Source: Pedobacter sp. MC2016-05 (GTDB lineage: Bacteria; Bacteroidota; Bacteroidia; Sphingobacteriales; Sphingobacteriaceae). Taken from it: 64,000 nucleotides of DNA. The stretch covers positions 62,001 to 126,000 of the forward strand of contig NZ_JAPIVT010000012.1 in assembly GCF_026239735.1 (NCBI RefSeq). The letters are read 5' to 3'. A model generated the notes under the pieces. The model saw only the letters and a program-made list of their open reading frames with translations. It ran no database searches and had not been told where the DNA came from. How positions within the stretch are numbered: position 1 is the stretch's first letter; every line of letters begins with the position of its first letter. A program made the translations under genes and the position numbers. Positions 1-8,870 of the stretch are shown here, one piece after another.

Positions 1-3000
1 AATTAAATCCTTGTCTTTTAAGCTTAAGATCCAAAGTATAATCTTCAATCAATTTAGCATCCAAATAGCCGATAACTTTCGAAAGCATCTGATTCAATTT
101 TGGAAAAGCTATTTCATCGATTAATTTAAGGTGTTTCAGTTGCCCCATACCCATTGCAATGTGTTGGGTGATGTATCGATCTTCCTGCATTCCTGTAAAC
201 CATGGAAATGCACCATTGCTAAACTGCATGCTCTCCAATTTCTCGAAATTCGCTTTAAGCTCATAAGTCATCCTGTTCAAATCAAACAAAGTAGCTAAGC
301 GTTTCTTCCGCTCGGTTTCATTATTAGCTTGTCGCACCCATGGCGTTTCTTCCAATAAAATTGATTTTAAAGCTGGGTTTTTCTCCAAATTGGATACTAA
401 AGCTTCGCCATTGTTGATTTGTTGCCAGGATTGGAAAACCGTCTTTATTTTGGGCGATGAATTGATGATGCCTGTTGCAAAACTGTTGGCGTAAAACCTG
501 CTGAATGTTTGCTCGGCACATTCATAAGGATATTCCATTAGATATGGTAGAGCCTGCACCGCATACCAGATCGGATTTGAAGTAAACTCAAAAGTTAAGG
601 CTTGGTTTCTTAATGTTTTCGAATCTCCCGCATGCAGTAATTTATCCATAGTGAAGGTTTTTTTAACACCTCCACGAACGTTTATCGGCATACTTTCAGT
701 TACCAACATAGAATTTGGTAAAACCGGGATGGTCATTTCTTCTCCATCAGCATAATTTTCTGATTGAGCGGTAAGTTTATAAGTAATCGCTCCAATGCCT
801 GGAGGAATGATCAGAGACCATTTTAATGCCTGGTTCCCGTTATTTTTCAATTGAATTTTTTGCTGAACCGCATCCTTATTGCTTACAATCGAGATCTTTT
901 TCCCTGTAATGGCATCTGTCAAATCTAGAATGGCAAAACCACCAATCGGTTTACCAGAGAGGTTATTGAGCTTAGCGCTAAACAAAATAGTATCTCCTTC
1001 ACGAAAAAAACGTGGTGTATTTGCCGAAATGGAAAGCTTTTTCTGCGTAACCAATTCTTTGGTAATGATTTTTGTTTTGAAATCTTTGGTATGTGCAAAA
1101 CCCATCATTTTATACCGCGTTAACGATTGTGGAATTGTAAATTCTACTTCAATTTGCCCTGACTGATCGGTTTTCAACTGCGGATAAAAGAAAGCGGTTT
1201 CAGTAAAATTGGTACGTGGAATAACTTTAGGCTTTTTAACAGGCTTACCATTAACGATGTAGGTATCCGTCTTCGGATCGTAGCCTTCGATACTCACAAA
1301 ATCGTAAACTTTATTATCATCAACAGCAATGGCCACTCTCAGCATTTCAGGGGCGGGAGCTCCAGCCCGATCATACGCCACGCTGGTTGTTCCCCGTAAT
1401 TTGATGGTTGTTACAGGGCCGCTTCCGGCCAACACTTCAACCTCTTCCCTTAAACTGGATACACTACCGGTTACATTTTTCTTTTGTTGGGCTCCGTAGC
1501 CTGTAACAACAATCTCATTTAATCCTTGTCTATCCTCCATCAATTTAAAGTCGATTCTTTTAGCTGTTTTAACTATCGCTGTTGCTCGGTGATATCCAAT
1601 ATAACTCACAGTTAATTCATCTCCGCTTTTAGCATCAACACTATAAATGCCATAGGCATCAGTAATTACCCCTTTTTTACCAACTCTTACGGCAACTCCG
1701 GGCACGCCATAACCATACTGATCGGTTACAATACCATATACCAAACCATATACCTTTAACGAAGCAAGTTTTTTGGTTGCCACTTCGCTGTTAGATTTTC
1801 GATTATTAGCCTCTACTCCAGCCAAATATTGCGTGTAATTATATTTTAAATTGTAGCTATTGAAATCGAAGCCGTAATAATTTATCGCTTCGTATTCTCG
1901 CTTCCTTATGTCGTAATAACCACGATATCGGTCTTTGTGCCAGATCTCATTCCCCATTTGTATCGCAGTGAGATTATAGCCCCAGCTGTAAATATTGTAG
2001 TTGTATTTAGGCGAAACGATTTTATTCCAGCTCATGGTTTTTAAATCATCCAACGATGCATCATATAAAGACACCACCATTTCAGCCATTTGTTTCTCGC
2101 CCTTTTTATCAGTGATTTTTAATTTCCATATATCCTTTTCACCTGGCTGTAGTTTATCTCTGAAACTTGTAAAATTAATATCTAACTCTTTACTTTCATC
2201 CACAATGGTGATTACATTCATAGATTGGAATATTCTACCATTTTGAAGTAAGGTAAATTGAACAGCGAAGCCTTCTACAAATTGAGCTTCTGGCTTGATA
2301 TTTATTACTTCCTGTTTATGGGTTAAATTAAACCAAACCTTCTTTATAACCTGGTCTTTGTAATACACTTCATAGTAAGCCCTGGCATTTGGCAAAATAC
2401 TGGCAAACCTAAAAACAGCTGATTCATTAGGTGTCACAACGGTCTTCTCCGCTACAAGCCACTCTTTTGCCAGTAAAATTTTCTCGCTTGGACTTTCGTA
2501 AATTCGTACAATTTTCTCAACAATGATAGAATCCAGATTCTCATTAAGTGCTTTAAACTTCACCTTATAATATCCCGAAGGAAGTTTAACGCCCTTCATT
2601 TCTAAAGTACCAGTACCCTGTTCTACTTTTTGATGCTGGACAAAACTGGTTTTACCTGTCATCCAACTTTCAGGAGTTCCATCATTCTCATATTCATCGT
2701 AAGGAAATTGCTTAACAAATTCGGCCCTGCTCAGGTTGTATTTTTCTACTTTACCTAAGGTATTTGGATAAACCACTCTACCCGGATATTCCAGTTTGTA
2801 CCACTCTACAGTTAATTTGCCATTAATTGGCGCCTTATTTAAATTGGTAATTTCGAAAGCTAGGTTATCCCTCCAGTTGGCAGTAAAGATATTTGCAGGC
2901 ATATCCACGTTAAGTAAAACATCACTTTTGCCAGCATTAATAAACTGTGATTTGCTTCTTGTTTCGCCATTCACATCAGTGATATCGACATTGATTTGAT

Positions 3001-5305
3001 AGGAATATGCATTAATGCTGGTATTCTCTGCCGCAGCAAAAAAGCGAATGTCAAAAACACCCCCGGCTTTCGTTTCAGTTGTGCCAATAGCTATTTGCTT
3101 ACTCGGACTGTAACCATAAACACGATCATTGGACGAGAGGATATTTCTGGTAATAACATACTTAACTTTTGCACCAGAAACGGCATAACCCGCAAAACCA
3201 ATTGCCTTTCCCTGTACAAGTATCGAATCGTTCAACTTGTATTTTTCATTCAATGGATTAAATGATACCTCGAAAGTAGGTCGCTTATACTCCTCTACCT
3301 GAACATCAACATTACCATAAGCTGTATTTATGCTCATCCTGCCGTTTAATTTACCCATTGGAATAGTAAACGAACCGTGGAAAGTGCCAAACTCATTCGT
3401 AATTTTTGAAGTTTTTTCAATCTCCTTTCTGTTGGCATCATTAAAGGTGATTTCGATAGTTGATTCTTTTAAGATCCGGTTCTTGTCATCCTCAAATTCA
3501 AAATAAATTCCTTTATAATAAACGGTTTGTCCTGGCCGGTAAATTGGCCGATCGGTAAATAAAACCACTTTCGACTTAGCAGACATATATTTATAAAAAC
3601 GCTGGTTAATATCCATTATAACAGTATCATTGCCATAGATGGTTTCAATACGGTTTACCGATGCATTTAGCGAACTCTCTGCAAATCCATTTTTATCTGT
3701 GTTTAAAGTTCCCCTGGGTTTATATACATATTTTCCATCCTCATATTCATTATTTTCCTCATTTATAATTGCATTTATTATAGCCTCTCCCGTGGAGCTA
3801 TTGGAAACAAAATATTGATGATTAAGGATTTTTGTGATTCGATTGGTTACAGCCAGATCGGTAACTTGAAAGGTTAGGTAGTTAAAAACCGCATTATTGC
3901 CGGTAGTATTGGCGATGATAACATATTGGCCTTTCTCCAAACCATCTAATTTGTCTATTAAAGTGTGCTCCTGATAATCATCAGTTTCAGGCAAGCTTAC
4001 CATCCATTCTTTTTGGATTTTATTTGTAGCGATGAATTTCTCATAATCTTCCAGATTGCCAAGGTGAAAACGGTTGGTAATTCTGCTTACCTTAAAAAGC
4101 TGTAATGAAATTGCATTCGTATTTTTATACCTAAAACGTATCTGTGCTGGTTTTTTTGGGACTAGAAATTGACTCATCTTAATTTCCAGCATTTTACTTT
4201 TTATGTCAGCAGTTAACTTTTCGAAGTTTTTGGCACCATTACTTTTCGGGTAGGCTTTAATAGCCAGGTTGCCCATCGCTAGCAACTCCTTTAAATCTAT
4301 ATCCTGTTTTGGAATTTGAAGATTTCGCATCTCGTATTTTTTCGATGCAAGTTCAAAAAGTACATCGGCATACAGTTCTGATGATTTGGAGAAATTGGCA
4401 AGTTTTTGGATCGCTGCATCATAAAGCGCCATTTTATCTTCGCGGGTGCTTCTGGAATAAACGTAATTTAACCGTTTCAGATCCACATCAACTAAAGCAC
4501 CGATATTATTACTTTCTTGATGGCTGCGGATAAGTTTTTGGAAAATGGCTAATGCCATTGATGCGAATGAAGTCGAATCGTTAGTTGGAAGCTCAATTTT
4601 TAAAAATGCCTTATCATCGTCAAACCATTTCACATCATTAAAATCGATTGCATCATCATTTTTGGTAATTTCTATTTGTGCATTTACCAAAACATCTATA
4701 GCTCTATGTGCCAGCAAATCATAAAGTGTAGGCCTTAAAAACCTATTTTGTTCATTGCCAATCATCATTTCGCTCAGACTATCAATTTTTGTGTTTTGCA
4801 AAATTTTACTTTCTGCAATTGATCCTAAATAATTTTTAGCAGTTTCCTCTAAAAATTTACTGGCTGGCCAGGTTTTTATATCATCACTCAGTTTTAATTC
4901 GACATTGGTGCGATTAAGCAGCTGGAATCGATTCTGATCGTAATATCTCCAATAACTTTCGGCTAGTAATGATTGTAAAATACTTTTGGCGGGCTGGTGG
5001 GCAGTAAGAACATCCTGTTGTAGCTCTTTATTTATTTTTCCAAACGCATTTTCTTCCAGGTAACCCTGAAATAACATTCGATACATGGTTGCCTTAATGA
5101 TGACAGCTGTTTCTTGATCTTTTCGGGCTTTTTCGATTAACTTATTTAAGATTGGGATGGCTTCCTTCGGCTTTGTTGCGAGAGCGAGAGAATCTATAGT
5201 TTTAAAAGCTGACTGATAATAAGTTTGCTTCTTTTGGGAAAAAACGGATGCGGAATAAAAGCAAAAAGAAATGATTAGCAATAAGATTGGTAGCGTTTTT
5301 TTCAT
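1..5305 (-). CDS. Alpha-2-macroglobulin family protein with inserted SusC-like carboxypeptidase-regulatory/plug segment (3' end outside window)
   Basis: The reading frame is open from an ATG at 5305 to the left edge, about 1768 codons, so the C-terminus is missing. It starts with a signal peptide ending near SVFSQ. A helical N-terminal region of some 350 residues is followed by macroglobulin-like beta domains; the MG2-type motif FTDRPIYRPGQ lies near residue 580. Around residues 1185-1280 there is a carboxypeptidase-regulatory-like domain (GVPGVAVRVGKKG, then ITDAYGIYSV) running into NEIVVTGYGAQQKKNVTGSV, which resembles the start of SusC plugs. The A2M core follows, and CAEQ near residue 1596 (bases 509-520) fits the CxEQ thioester motif of bacterial A2Ms. 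In the family these proteins trap proteases or covalently bind targets at the cell envelope. It is divergent from ribH with a 477-base gap. The family call is firm; the function of the inserted segment is unknown. Confidence 0.9.
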   Translation of the reverse strand, partial: MKKTLPILLLIISFCFYSASVFSQKKQTYYQSAFKTIDSLALATKPKEAIPILNKLIEKARKDQETAVIIKATMYRMLFQGYLEENAFGKINKELQQDVLTAHQPAKSILQSLLAESYWRYYDQNRFQLLNRTNVELKLSDDIKTWPASKFLEETAKNYLGSIAESKILQNTKIDSLSEMMIGNEQNRFLRPTLYDLLAHRAIDVLVNAQIEITKNDDAIDFNDVKWFDDDKAFLKIELPTNDSTSFASMALAIFQKLIRSHQESNNIGALVDVDLKRLNYVYSRSTREDKMALYDAAIQKLANFSKSSELYADVLFELASKKYEMRNLQIPKQDIDLKELLAMGNLAIKAYPKSNGAKNFEKLTADIKSKMLEIKMSQFLVPKKPAQIRFRYKNTNAISLQLFKVSRITNRFHLGNLEDYEKFIATNKIQKEWMVSLPETDDYQEHTLIDKLDGLEKGQYVIIANTTGNNAVFNYLTFQVTDLAVTNRITKILNHQYFVSNSSTGEAIINAIINEENNEYEDGKYVYKPRGTLNTDKNGFAESSLNASVNRIETIYGNDTVIMDINQRFYKYMSAKSKVVLFTDRPIYRPGQTVYYKGIYFEFEDDKNRILKESTIEITFNDANRKEIEKTSKITNEFGTFHGSFTIPMGKLNGRMSINTAYGNVDVQVEEYKRPTFEVSFNPLNEKYKLNDSILVQGKAIGFAGYAVSGAKVKYVITRNILSSNDRVYGYSPSKQIAIGTTETKAGGVFDIRFFAAAENTSINAYSYQINVDITDVNGETRSKSQFINAGKSDVLLNVDMPANIFTANWRDNLAFEITNLNKAPINGKLTVEWYKLEYPGRVVYPNTLGKVEKYNLSRAEFVKQFPYDEYENDGTPESWMTGKTSFVQHQKVEQGTGTLEMKGVKLPSGYYKVKFKALNENLDSIIVEKIVRIYESPSEKILLAKEWLVAEKTVVTPNESAVFRFASILPNARAYYEVYYKDQVIKKVWFNLTHKQEVINIKPEAQFVEGFAVQFTLLQNGRIFQSMNVITIVDESKELDINFTSFRDKLQPGEKDIWKLKITDKKGEKQMAEMVVSLYDASLDDLKTMSWNKIVSPKYNYNIYSWGYNLTAIQMGNEIWHKDRYRGYYDIRKREYEAINYYGFDFNSYNLKYNYTQYLAGVEANNRKSNSEVATKKLASLKVYGLVYGIVTDQYGYGVPGVAVRVGKKGVITDAYGIYSVDAKSGDELTVSYIGYHRATAIVKTAKRIDFKLMEDRQGLNEIVVTGYGAQQKKNVTGSVSSLREEVEVLAGSGPVTTIKLRGTTSVAYDRAGAPAPEMLRVAIAVDDNKVYDFVSIEGYDPKTDTYIVNGKPVKKPKVIPRTNFTETAFFYPQLKTDQSGQIEVEFTIPQSLTRYKMMGFAHTKDFKTKIITKELVTQKKLSISANTPRFFREGDTILFSAKLNNLSGKPIGGFAILDLTDAITGKKISIVSNKDAVQQKIQLKNNGNQALKWSLIIPPGIGAITYKLTAQSENYADGEEMTIPVLPNSMLVTESMPINVRGGVKKTFTMDKLLHAGDSKTLRNQALTFEFTSNPIWYAVQALPYLMEYPYECAEQTFSRFYANSFATGIINSSPKIKTVFQSWQQINNGEALVSNLEKNPALKSILLEETPWVRQANNETERKKRLATLFDLNRMTYELKANFEKLESMQFSNGAFPWFTGMQEDRYITQHIAMGMGQLKHLKLIDEIAFPKLNQMLSKVIGYLDAKLIEDYTLDLKLKRQGFN

Positions 5306-5782
5306 AACCGGGGATTTAAACCTTAGATGGAATATTAAAATGGATTCCATAAATTATTTAAACATATATCTGATGAGTTACTAAACTAAACAATTTTGCA
5401 CTTCCCACTTGACCAAGTTTCGCCGAAAAGCGTAAAGAGAATCTTGAACAAGCACTTGAAAATATTTAAGCGAAACTTTGGCAGTTTGCTTTCGAAGGCT
5501 TAAATAGTAGCAAAGCATTAAGCATTTTAAACCTGATCGTAGTGAACACGAAACCCGATTTTTCTATCGGGTGAGTAAAACGGAGAGCGGGACGAACATT
5601 TAATTGAAATACTGGTTTTGCTTTCCAAATCAATCAAAATATTTCTTTCTCTGCTTTAAAATGATTTCACGTAGCTCCTTAACGAAAAATCTAGGTTTAA
5701 AATCAACTTGCCTTAAATTAAAGTTACAACATTTAAACATTAAGCGCTTTCAACATTAAACGCTTAGCATTATATTTGCCAC
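5306..5782. other. Intergenic region between the A2M gene and ribH
   Basis: This 477-base gap has no convincing gene. It contains a 7-bp hairpin (ACCCGAT at 5553-5559, ATCGGGT at 5566-5572) inside a purine-rich stretch that looks like a dispersed intergenic repeat. The last 50 bases carry two near-identical 14-base direct repeats (5736-5749 and 5752-5765, one mismatch) just before the ribH -7 box. No FMN riboswitch is recognisable upstream of ribH. Confidence 0.5.
5771..5778 (+). promoter_or_regulatory. -7 promoter box of ribH
   Basis: TATATTTG matches the Bacteroidetes -7 consensus TAnnTTTG exactly. It lies only four bases before the ribH ATG at 5783, so the transcript would have almost no leader. 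A TTTC at 5748-5751 is a weak -33 candidate at about the right distance. Confidence 0.55.
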
Positions 5783-6274
5783 ATGTCTACACAACTAAAA
5801 AATCTTTCTGATTTCTCTCATACCACTGTTCCGAATGGAGCGAACTATAAATTTGGAATCATCGTTGCAGAGTGGAATGCCGAAATTACTGGCGCTTTGT
5901 ACAATGGTGCATTAAAAACTTTGTTGGATAACGGCGTAGCCGAAGAAAACATTGTTTCGTTACCAGTGCCTGGGAGTTTTGAATTAACTGGCGGAGCGGA
6001 AATTCTGCTAAGCAAAAGAAGCGATATTGATGCCGTAATTTGCTTGGGTTGTGTTATTCAAGGGGATACAAAACATTTCGATTTTATTTGCGATGCTGTT
6101 GCACAGGGCGTGACTAATGTGGGCATTAAATATAGCAAACCTGTTATTTTTGGTGTTTTAACTACCAATAATTTGGAGCAGGCACAAGATCGTGCTGGAG
6201 GGAAACATGGTAATAAAGGCGATGAAGCGGCCATTACTGCAATTAAAATGGCCGACTTTTCTGCCAATATTTAA
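5783..6274 (+). CDS. ribH: 6,7-dimethyl-8-ribityllumazine synthase
   Basis: Cytoplasmic enzyme of riboflavin biosynthesis that condenses 5-amino-6-ribitylamino-uracil with 3,4-dihydroxy-2-butanone 4-phosphate. The 163-residue length is normal. The substrate-binding Trp is in AEWNAEITG (about residue 31), the VPGSFEL loop is at about 62-68, the GDTKHFDF motif with the catalytic His is at 94-101, and the C-terminal TTNNLEQAQDRAGGKHGNKG segment is complete. The other rib genes are not in the window. A perfect -7 promoter box sits immediately upstream, so it is probably transcribed on its own or as the first gene of a short unit with the small lipoprotein gene behind it. Confidence 0.97.
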   Translation: MSTQLKNLSDFSHTTVPNGANYKFGIIVAEWNAEITGALYNGALKTLLDNGVAEENIVSLPVPGSFELTGGAEILLSKRSDIDAVICLGCVIQGDTKHFDFICDAVAQGVTNVGIKYSKPVIFGVLTTNNLEQAQDRAGGKHGNKGDEAAITAIKMADFSANI

Positions 6275-6326
6275 AATTGTGTTTTAATAAACTATTTGTA
6301 CCTTAGCGCTTTAATCTCCCTATCTA

Positions 6327-6449
6327 ATGAAAAAAGTTGCCATCTTATTATTGGCGGTGTTTTGCACCATTACCATTTTAGAGTCATGCTCTTCAAAACT
6401 TTGTCCTGCTTACAGCTCTTACCCTGAAGGTAAACGCAGAAGAAACTAA
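6327..6449 (+). CDS. 40-residue lipoprotein of unknown function
   Basis: An ATG at 6327 opens a 40-codon frame ending in TAA at 6447-6449. The product has a textbook lipoprotein signal: MKK, a hydrophobic stretch AILLLAVFCTITI, then the lipobox LESC with Cys21. The mature peptide is only about 20 residues, CSSKLCPAYSSYPEGKRRRN, with a second Cys and a strongly basic tail. It lies 52 bases after ribH and 83 bases before the bacilliredoxin gene, on the same strand. I do not recognise a named family. The signal peptide is good evidence that it is translated; the role is unknown. Confidence 0.7.
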   Translation: MKKVAILLLAVFCTITILESCSSKLCPAYSSYPEGKRRRN

Positions 6450-6532
6450 GATTAAAACATCAAAATTTCATTTTACAGTCATCTGCAGAACTTTATTTAG
6501 CTGCCTGTGTTTACGTATAAAACAATATTATT

Positions 6533-6868
6533 ATGACTTGGGTTAACTTAACTTCGATAGATCAGCTTAATGAAATAAAATCAGCAAGCGGATACAGCCT
6601 TATTTTTAAGCACAGTACACGGTGCTCAATTAGTTCGATGGCCAAAAGAAATTTTGAATTTAGCTGGGATGTTATCCCGGAGGATACCAAACTTTATTTT
6701 CTGGATTTAATCGCCTACCGGGAAATTTCTGCTGAGGTTGCCCATCTTTTTCAGGTTACACACCAGTCGCCACAAATTTTATTAATTAAAGATGGAGATT
6801 GTGTTTTGGAAGCCTCACACAGTGATATCTCTGCAGAAGAAGTAGCTGAGGTAATTGTTGCAGCATAA
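6533..6868 (+). CDS. ytxJ: YtxJ-type monothiol bacilliredoxin (DUF2847)
   Basis: A 111-residue thioredoxin-fold protein. In bacillithiol-producing bacteria this family is thought to remove bacillithiol mixed disulfides from proteins in the cytoplasm. The single active-site Cys is residue 31 in HSTRCSISSMA, at the N-terminus of the first helix. The motif THQSPQILLIKDG gives the cis-Pro region expected of a thioredoxin fold. Length and layout fit the family. It is followed 16 bases later by a strong terminator that it shares with the convergent mqo gene. Bacteroidetes of this group are known to make bacillithiol, which fits, but no synthesis genes are in the window. Confidence 0.88.
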   Translation: MTWVNLTSIDQLNEIKSASGYSLIFKHSTRCSISSMAKRNFEFSWDVIPEDTKLYFLDLIAYREISAEVAHLFQVTHQSPQILLIKDGDCVLEASHSDISAEEVAEVIVAA

Positions 6869-6884
6869 TCAAAAAATATTTAGC

Positions 6885-6922
6885 AAAAAGGGGCGCAACT
6901 TTAAAATCTGCGCCCCTTTTTT
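6885..6922. terminator. Bidirectional intrinsic terminator between ytxJ and mqo
   Basis: A 13-bp stem (6885-6897 with 6909-6921) has a GC-rich core GGGGCGCA/TGCGCCCC. A-rich and T-rich flanks give a U-tract on both strands, which suits the two convergent genes. Confidence 0.88.
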
Positions 6923-6976
6923 ATTGTTTCCTATCTTAAAAATGTGTTATTTCCAATTTAGAAAGGATAACAAATT

Positions 6977-8488
6977 TTAGCTAGCTTTTTCTATTTCTAA
7001 AACTCTTGATGTTCTCGCTCTGGTTTCTTTGCAAAGTTGAGGATTGTTAGCCAGCTCTTTACCGAAAGTAGGGATCATTTCTTTCATTTTAGCCTGCCAT
7101 TCATCAGTTGACAAATCGTCTTTGAAACAACGACTCAGTAATTCGATCATAATTGATACCGCCGTTGATGCTCCTGGAGAAGCGCCCAGTAATGCCGCTA
7201 TAGAACCATCGCCAGCACTTACTACTTCAGTACCAAATTCTAAAATACCCCCTTGTTTTTCATCCTTTTTAATTACCTGAACACGTTGGCCAGCATATTC
7301 CAGTTCCCAATCTTTCAATTGGGCTGTTGGTAAATATTCTTTTAAAGCTTCTAATCTATCTTCAGGAGATTGCCTTACCTGTTCAATTAAATATTTAGTT
7401 AAATCGAGGTTGTGCAAACCTGCAGATAACATCGGGCGGATGTTATTGAATTTGATCGATTTTGGTAAATCTAAAAACGATCCATTTTTTAAAAATTTGG
7501 TAGAAAAACCAGCGTAAGGACCGAACAACAAGGCCTGTTTACCATTAATCATCCTGGTATCTAAATGCGGTACCGACATTGGTGGAGCGCCAACTGCGGC
7601 TTTACCATATACTTTAGCATGATGTTGTTTAATGATCTCTTCGTTAGTACATTTTAACCATTGGCCACTTACCGGGAAACCACCAAACCCCTTTCCTTCC
7701 GGGATATCAGATTTTTCGAGCAATGGCAATGAACCGCCACCAGCACCAATGAAAACAAATTTAGCAACGCGTTTGCGTTTCTCTTTTGTTTCTAAATCCT
7801 TAACTTTTATAACCCAGTTACCTTCTTTGTTCTTCTGCAAATCACGAATCTCATGATTGAAATAAAGACTCACATTGGATTGCTCTTTAAGATGATTAAA
7901 CATGTCGCGGGTTAGTGAGCCGAAATTAACGTCGGTACCTAAATCCATTTTTGTGGCGGCAATTTTATCACTCTTTTTACGGCCATCCATAATTAATGGT
8001 GCCCAATTTTTCACCACTTCCGGATCTTCGGTATATTCCATGTCGCTAAACAAATCACATTGCTGCAAAGCGTCGTAGCGTTTCTTTAAATAATCTACAT
8101 TCTTTTTGCCCCATACAAAACTCATGTGTGGAATTTTCCGGATAAAATTCTCGGGGTTGGAGATTAATCCTTTTTCGATAAGATAAGACCAGAATTGTTT
8201 TGAAACCTCAAAATGTTCGGCAATTTGAACCGCCTTTTTAGTTTCAACCGTTCCATCTTTTTTTTCAGGCGTATAATTTAGTTCGCAAAAGGCAGAATGT
8301 CCGGTACCGGCATTATTCCAGGCATCCGAGCTCTCTGCTGCTGCAATATCCAATCTTTCATATATTTCAATACTTAAATTGGGTTCTAATTCTTTTAATA
8401 AAACACCAAGTGTTGCGCTCATAATTCCAGCGCCAATTAAAATCACATCTGCGTCAGTTTTACCAACTGTCTTTATCTTTTTTGTCAT
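6977..8488 (-). CDS. mqo: Malate:quinone oxidoreductase
   Basis: Membrane-associated FAD enzyme of the citric acid cycle that oxidises malate to oxaloacetate and passes electrons to quinone (EC 1.1.5.4). At 503 residues it has the usual length. The FAD-binding Rossmann motif is at residues 12-27 (DADVILIGAGIMSATL), followed by the family-typical SSDAWNNAGTGHSAFCELNY. GDGSIAALLGASPGAS near residue 435 is the C-terminal FAD/active-site segment. The start at 8488 is supported by a -7 box 18 bases upstream. It is a single gene, convergent with ytxJ and divergent from the lipoprotein gene at 8871. Confidence 0.96.
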   Translation of the reverse strand: MTKKIKTVGKTDADVILIGAGIMSATLGVLLKELEPNLSIEIYERLDIAAAESSDAWNNAGTGHSAFCELNYTPEKKDGTVETKKAVQIAEHFEVSKQFWSYLIEKGLISNPENFIRKIPHMSFVWGKKNVDYLKKRYDALQQCDLFSDMEYTEDPEVVKNWAPLIMDGRKKSDKIAATKMDLGTDVNFGSLTRDMFNHLKEQSNVSLYFNHEIRDLQKNKEGNWVIKVKDLETKEKRKRVAKFVFIGAGGGSLPLLEKSDIPEGKGFGGFPVSGQWLKCTNEEIIKQHHAKVYGKAAVGAPPMSVPHLDTRMINGKQALLFGPYAGFSTKFLKNGSFLDLPKSIKFNNIRPMLSAGLHNLDLTKYLIEQVRQSPEDRLEALKEYLPTAQLKDWELEYAGQRVQVIKKDEKQGGILEFGTEVVSAGDGSIAALLGASPGASTAVSIMIELLSRCFKDDLSTDEWQAKMKEMIPTFGKELANNPQLCKETRARTSRVLEIEKAS

Positions 8489-8870
8489 CTTATTTTAAAG
8501 GAGTTACAAATTTAGGATCATTTTAAACATGAAACGAATTTTCGCATATGAAAACTAAAAAATGGCTAAAAAATGTATTTTTATTTGAAACCGGTAGCAT
8601 TAATTAGCATAATTAAATTGAAACGTAAATTTTTATAGCTAAATTATTAAATCTTCATTAGGATTATATTAGAAATCATAACCCGATAAACAATTGATTT
8701 GTTTTTGCCCATCAAACAATGGGTTCTGCATCTATCACACACGAATAATAAAATAAATGCAGCAGAAATTTAGATATTGTAGGCGAATAGTCATCCGAAA
8801 AAAACATCCCACTTCAAAAGTATATTTTTATTTAGTTGAAGCGTTTGCTTCTTTTAACGGAGTGTTTAAG
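8489..8870. other. Intergenic region between mqo and a lipoprotein gene
   Basis: This 382-base AT-rich spacer separates divergent genes. Next to mqo it holds the mqo -7 box. A weak 5-bp hairpin (CCCAT 8708-8712, ATGGG 8719-8723) and a GAAGC/GCTTC hairpin at 8838-8851 lie on the other side, in the leader of the 8871 gene. No RNA gene or coding region is recognisable. Confidence 0.5.
8507..8514 (-). promoter_or_regulatory. -7 promoter box of mqo
   Basis: Read on the minus strand the sequence is TAAATTTG, a perfect TAnnTTTG match, 18 bases upstream of the mqo ATG. No clear -33 TTTG is present at the expected distance. Confidence 0.5.

Noticed and set aside
324..4533. Several open frames on both strands across the first 4.5 kb (for example 879-1166, 2001-2246, 2796-2999, 4309-4533 on the plus strand).
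   Set aside because: They lie opposite or within the continuous A2M reading frame, are short, and have no recognisable features. They are shadows of that gene.
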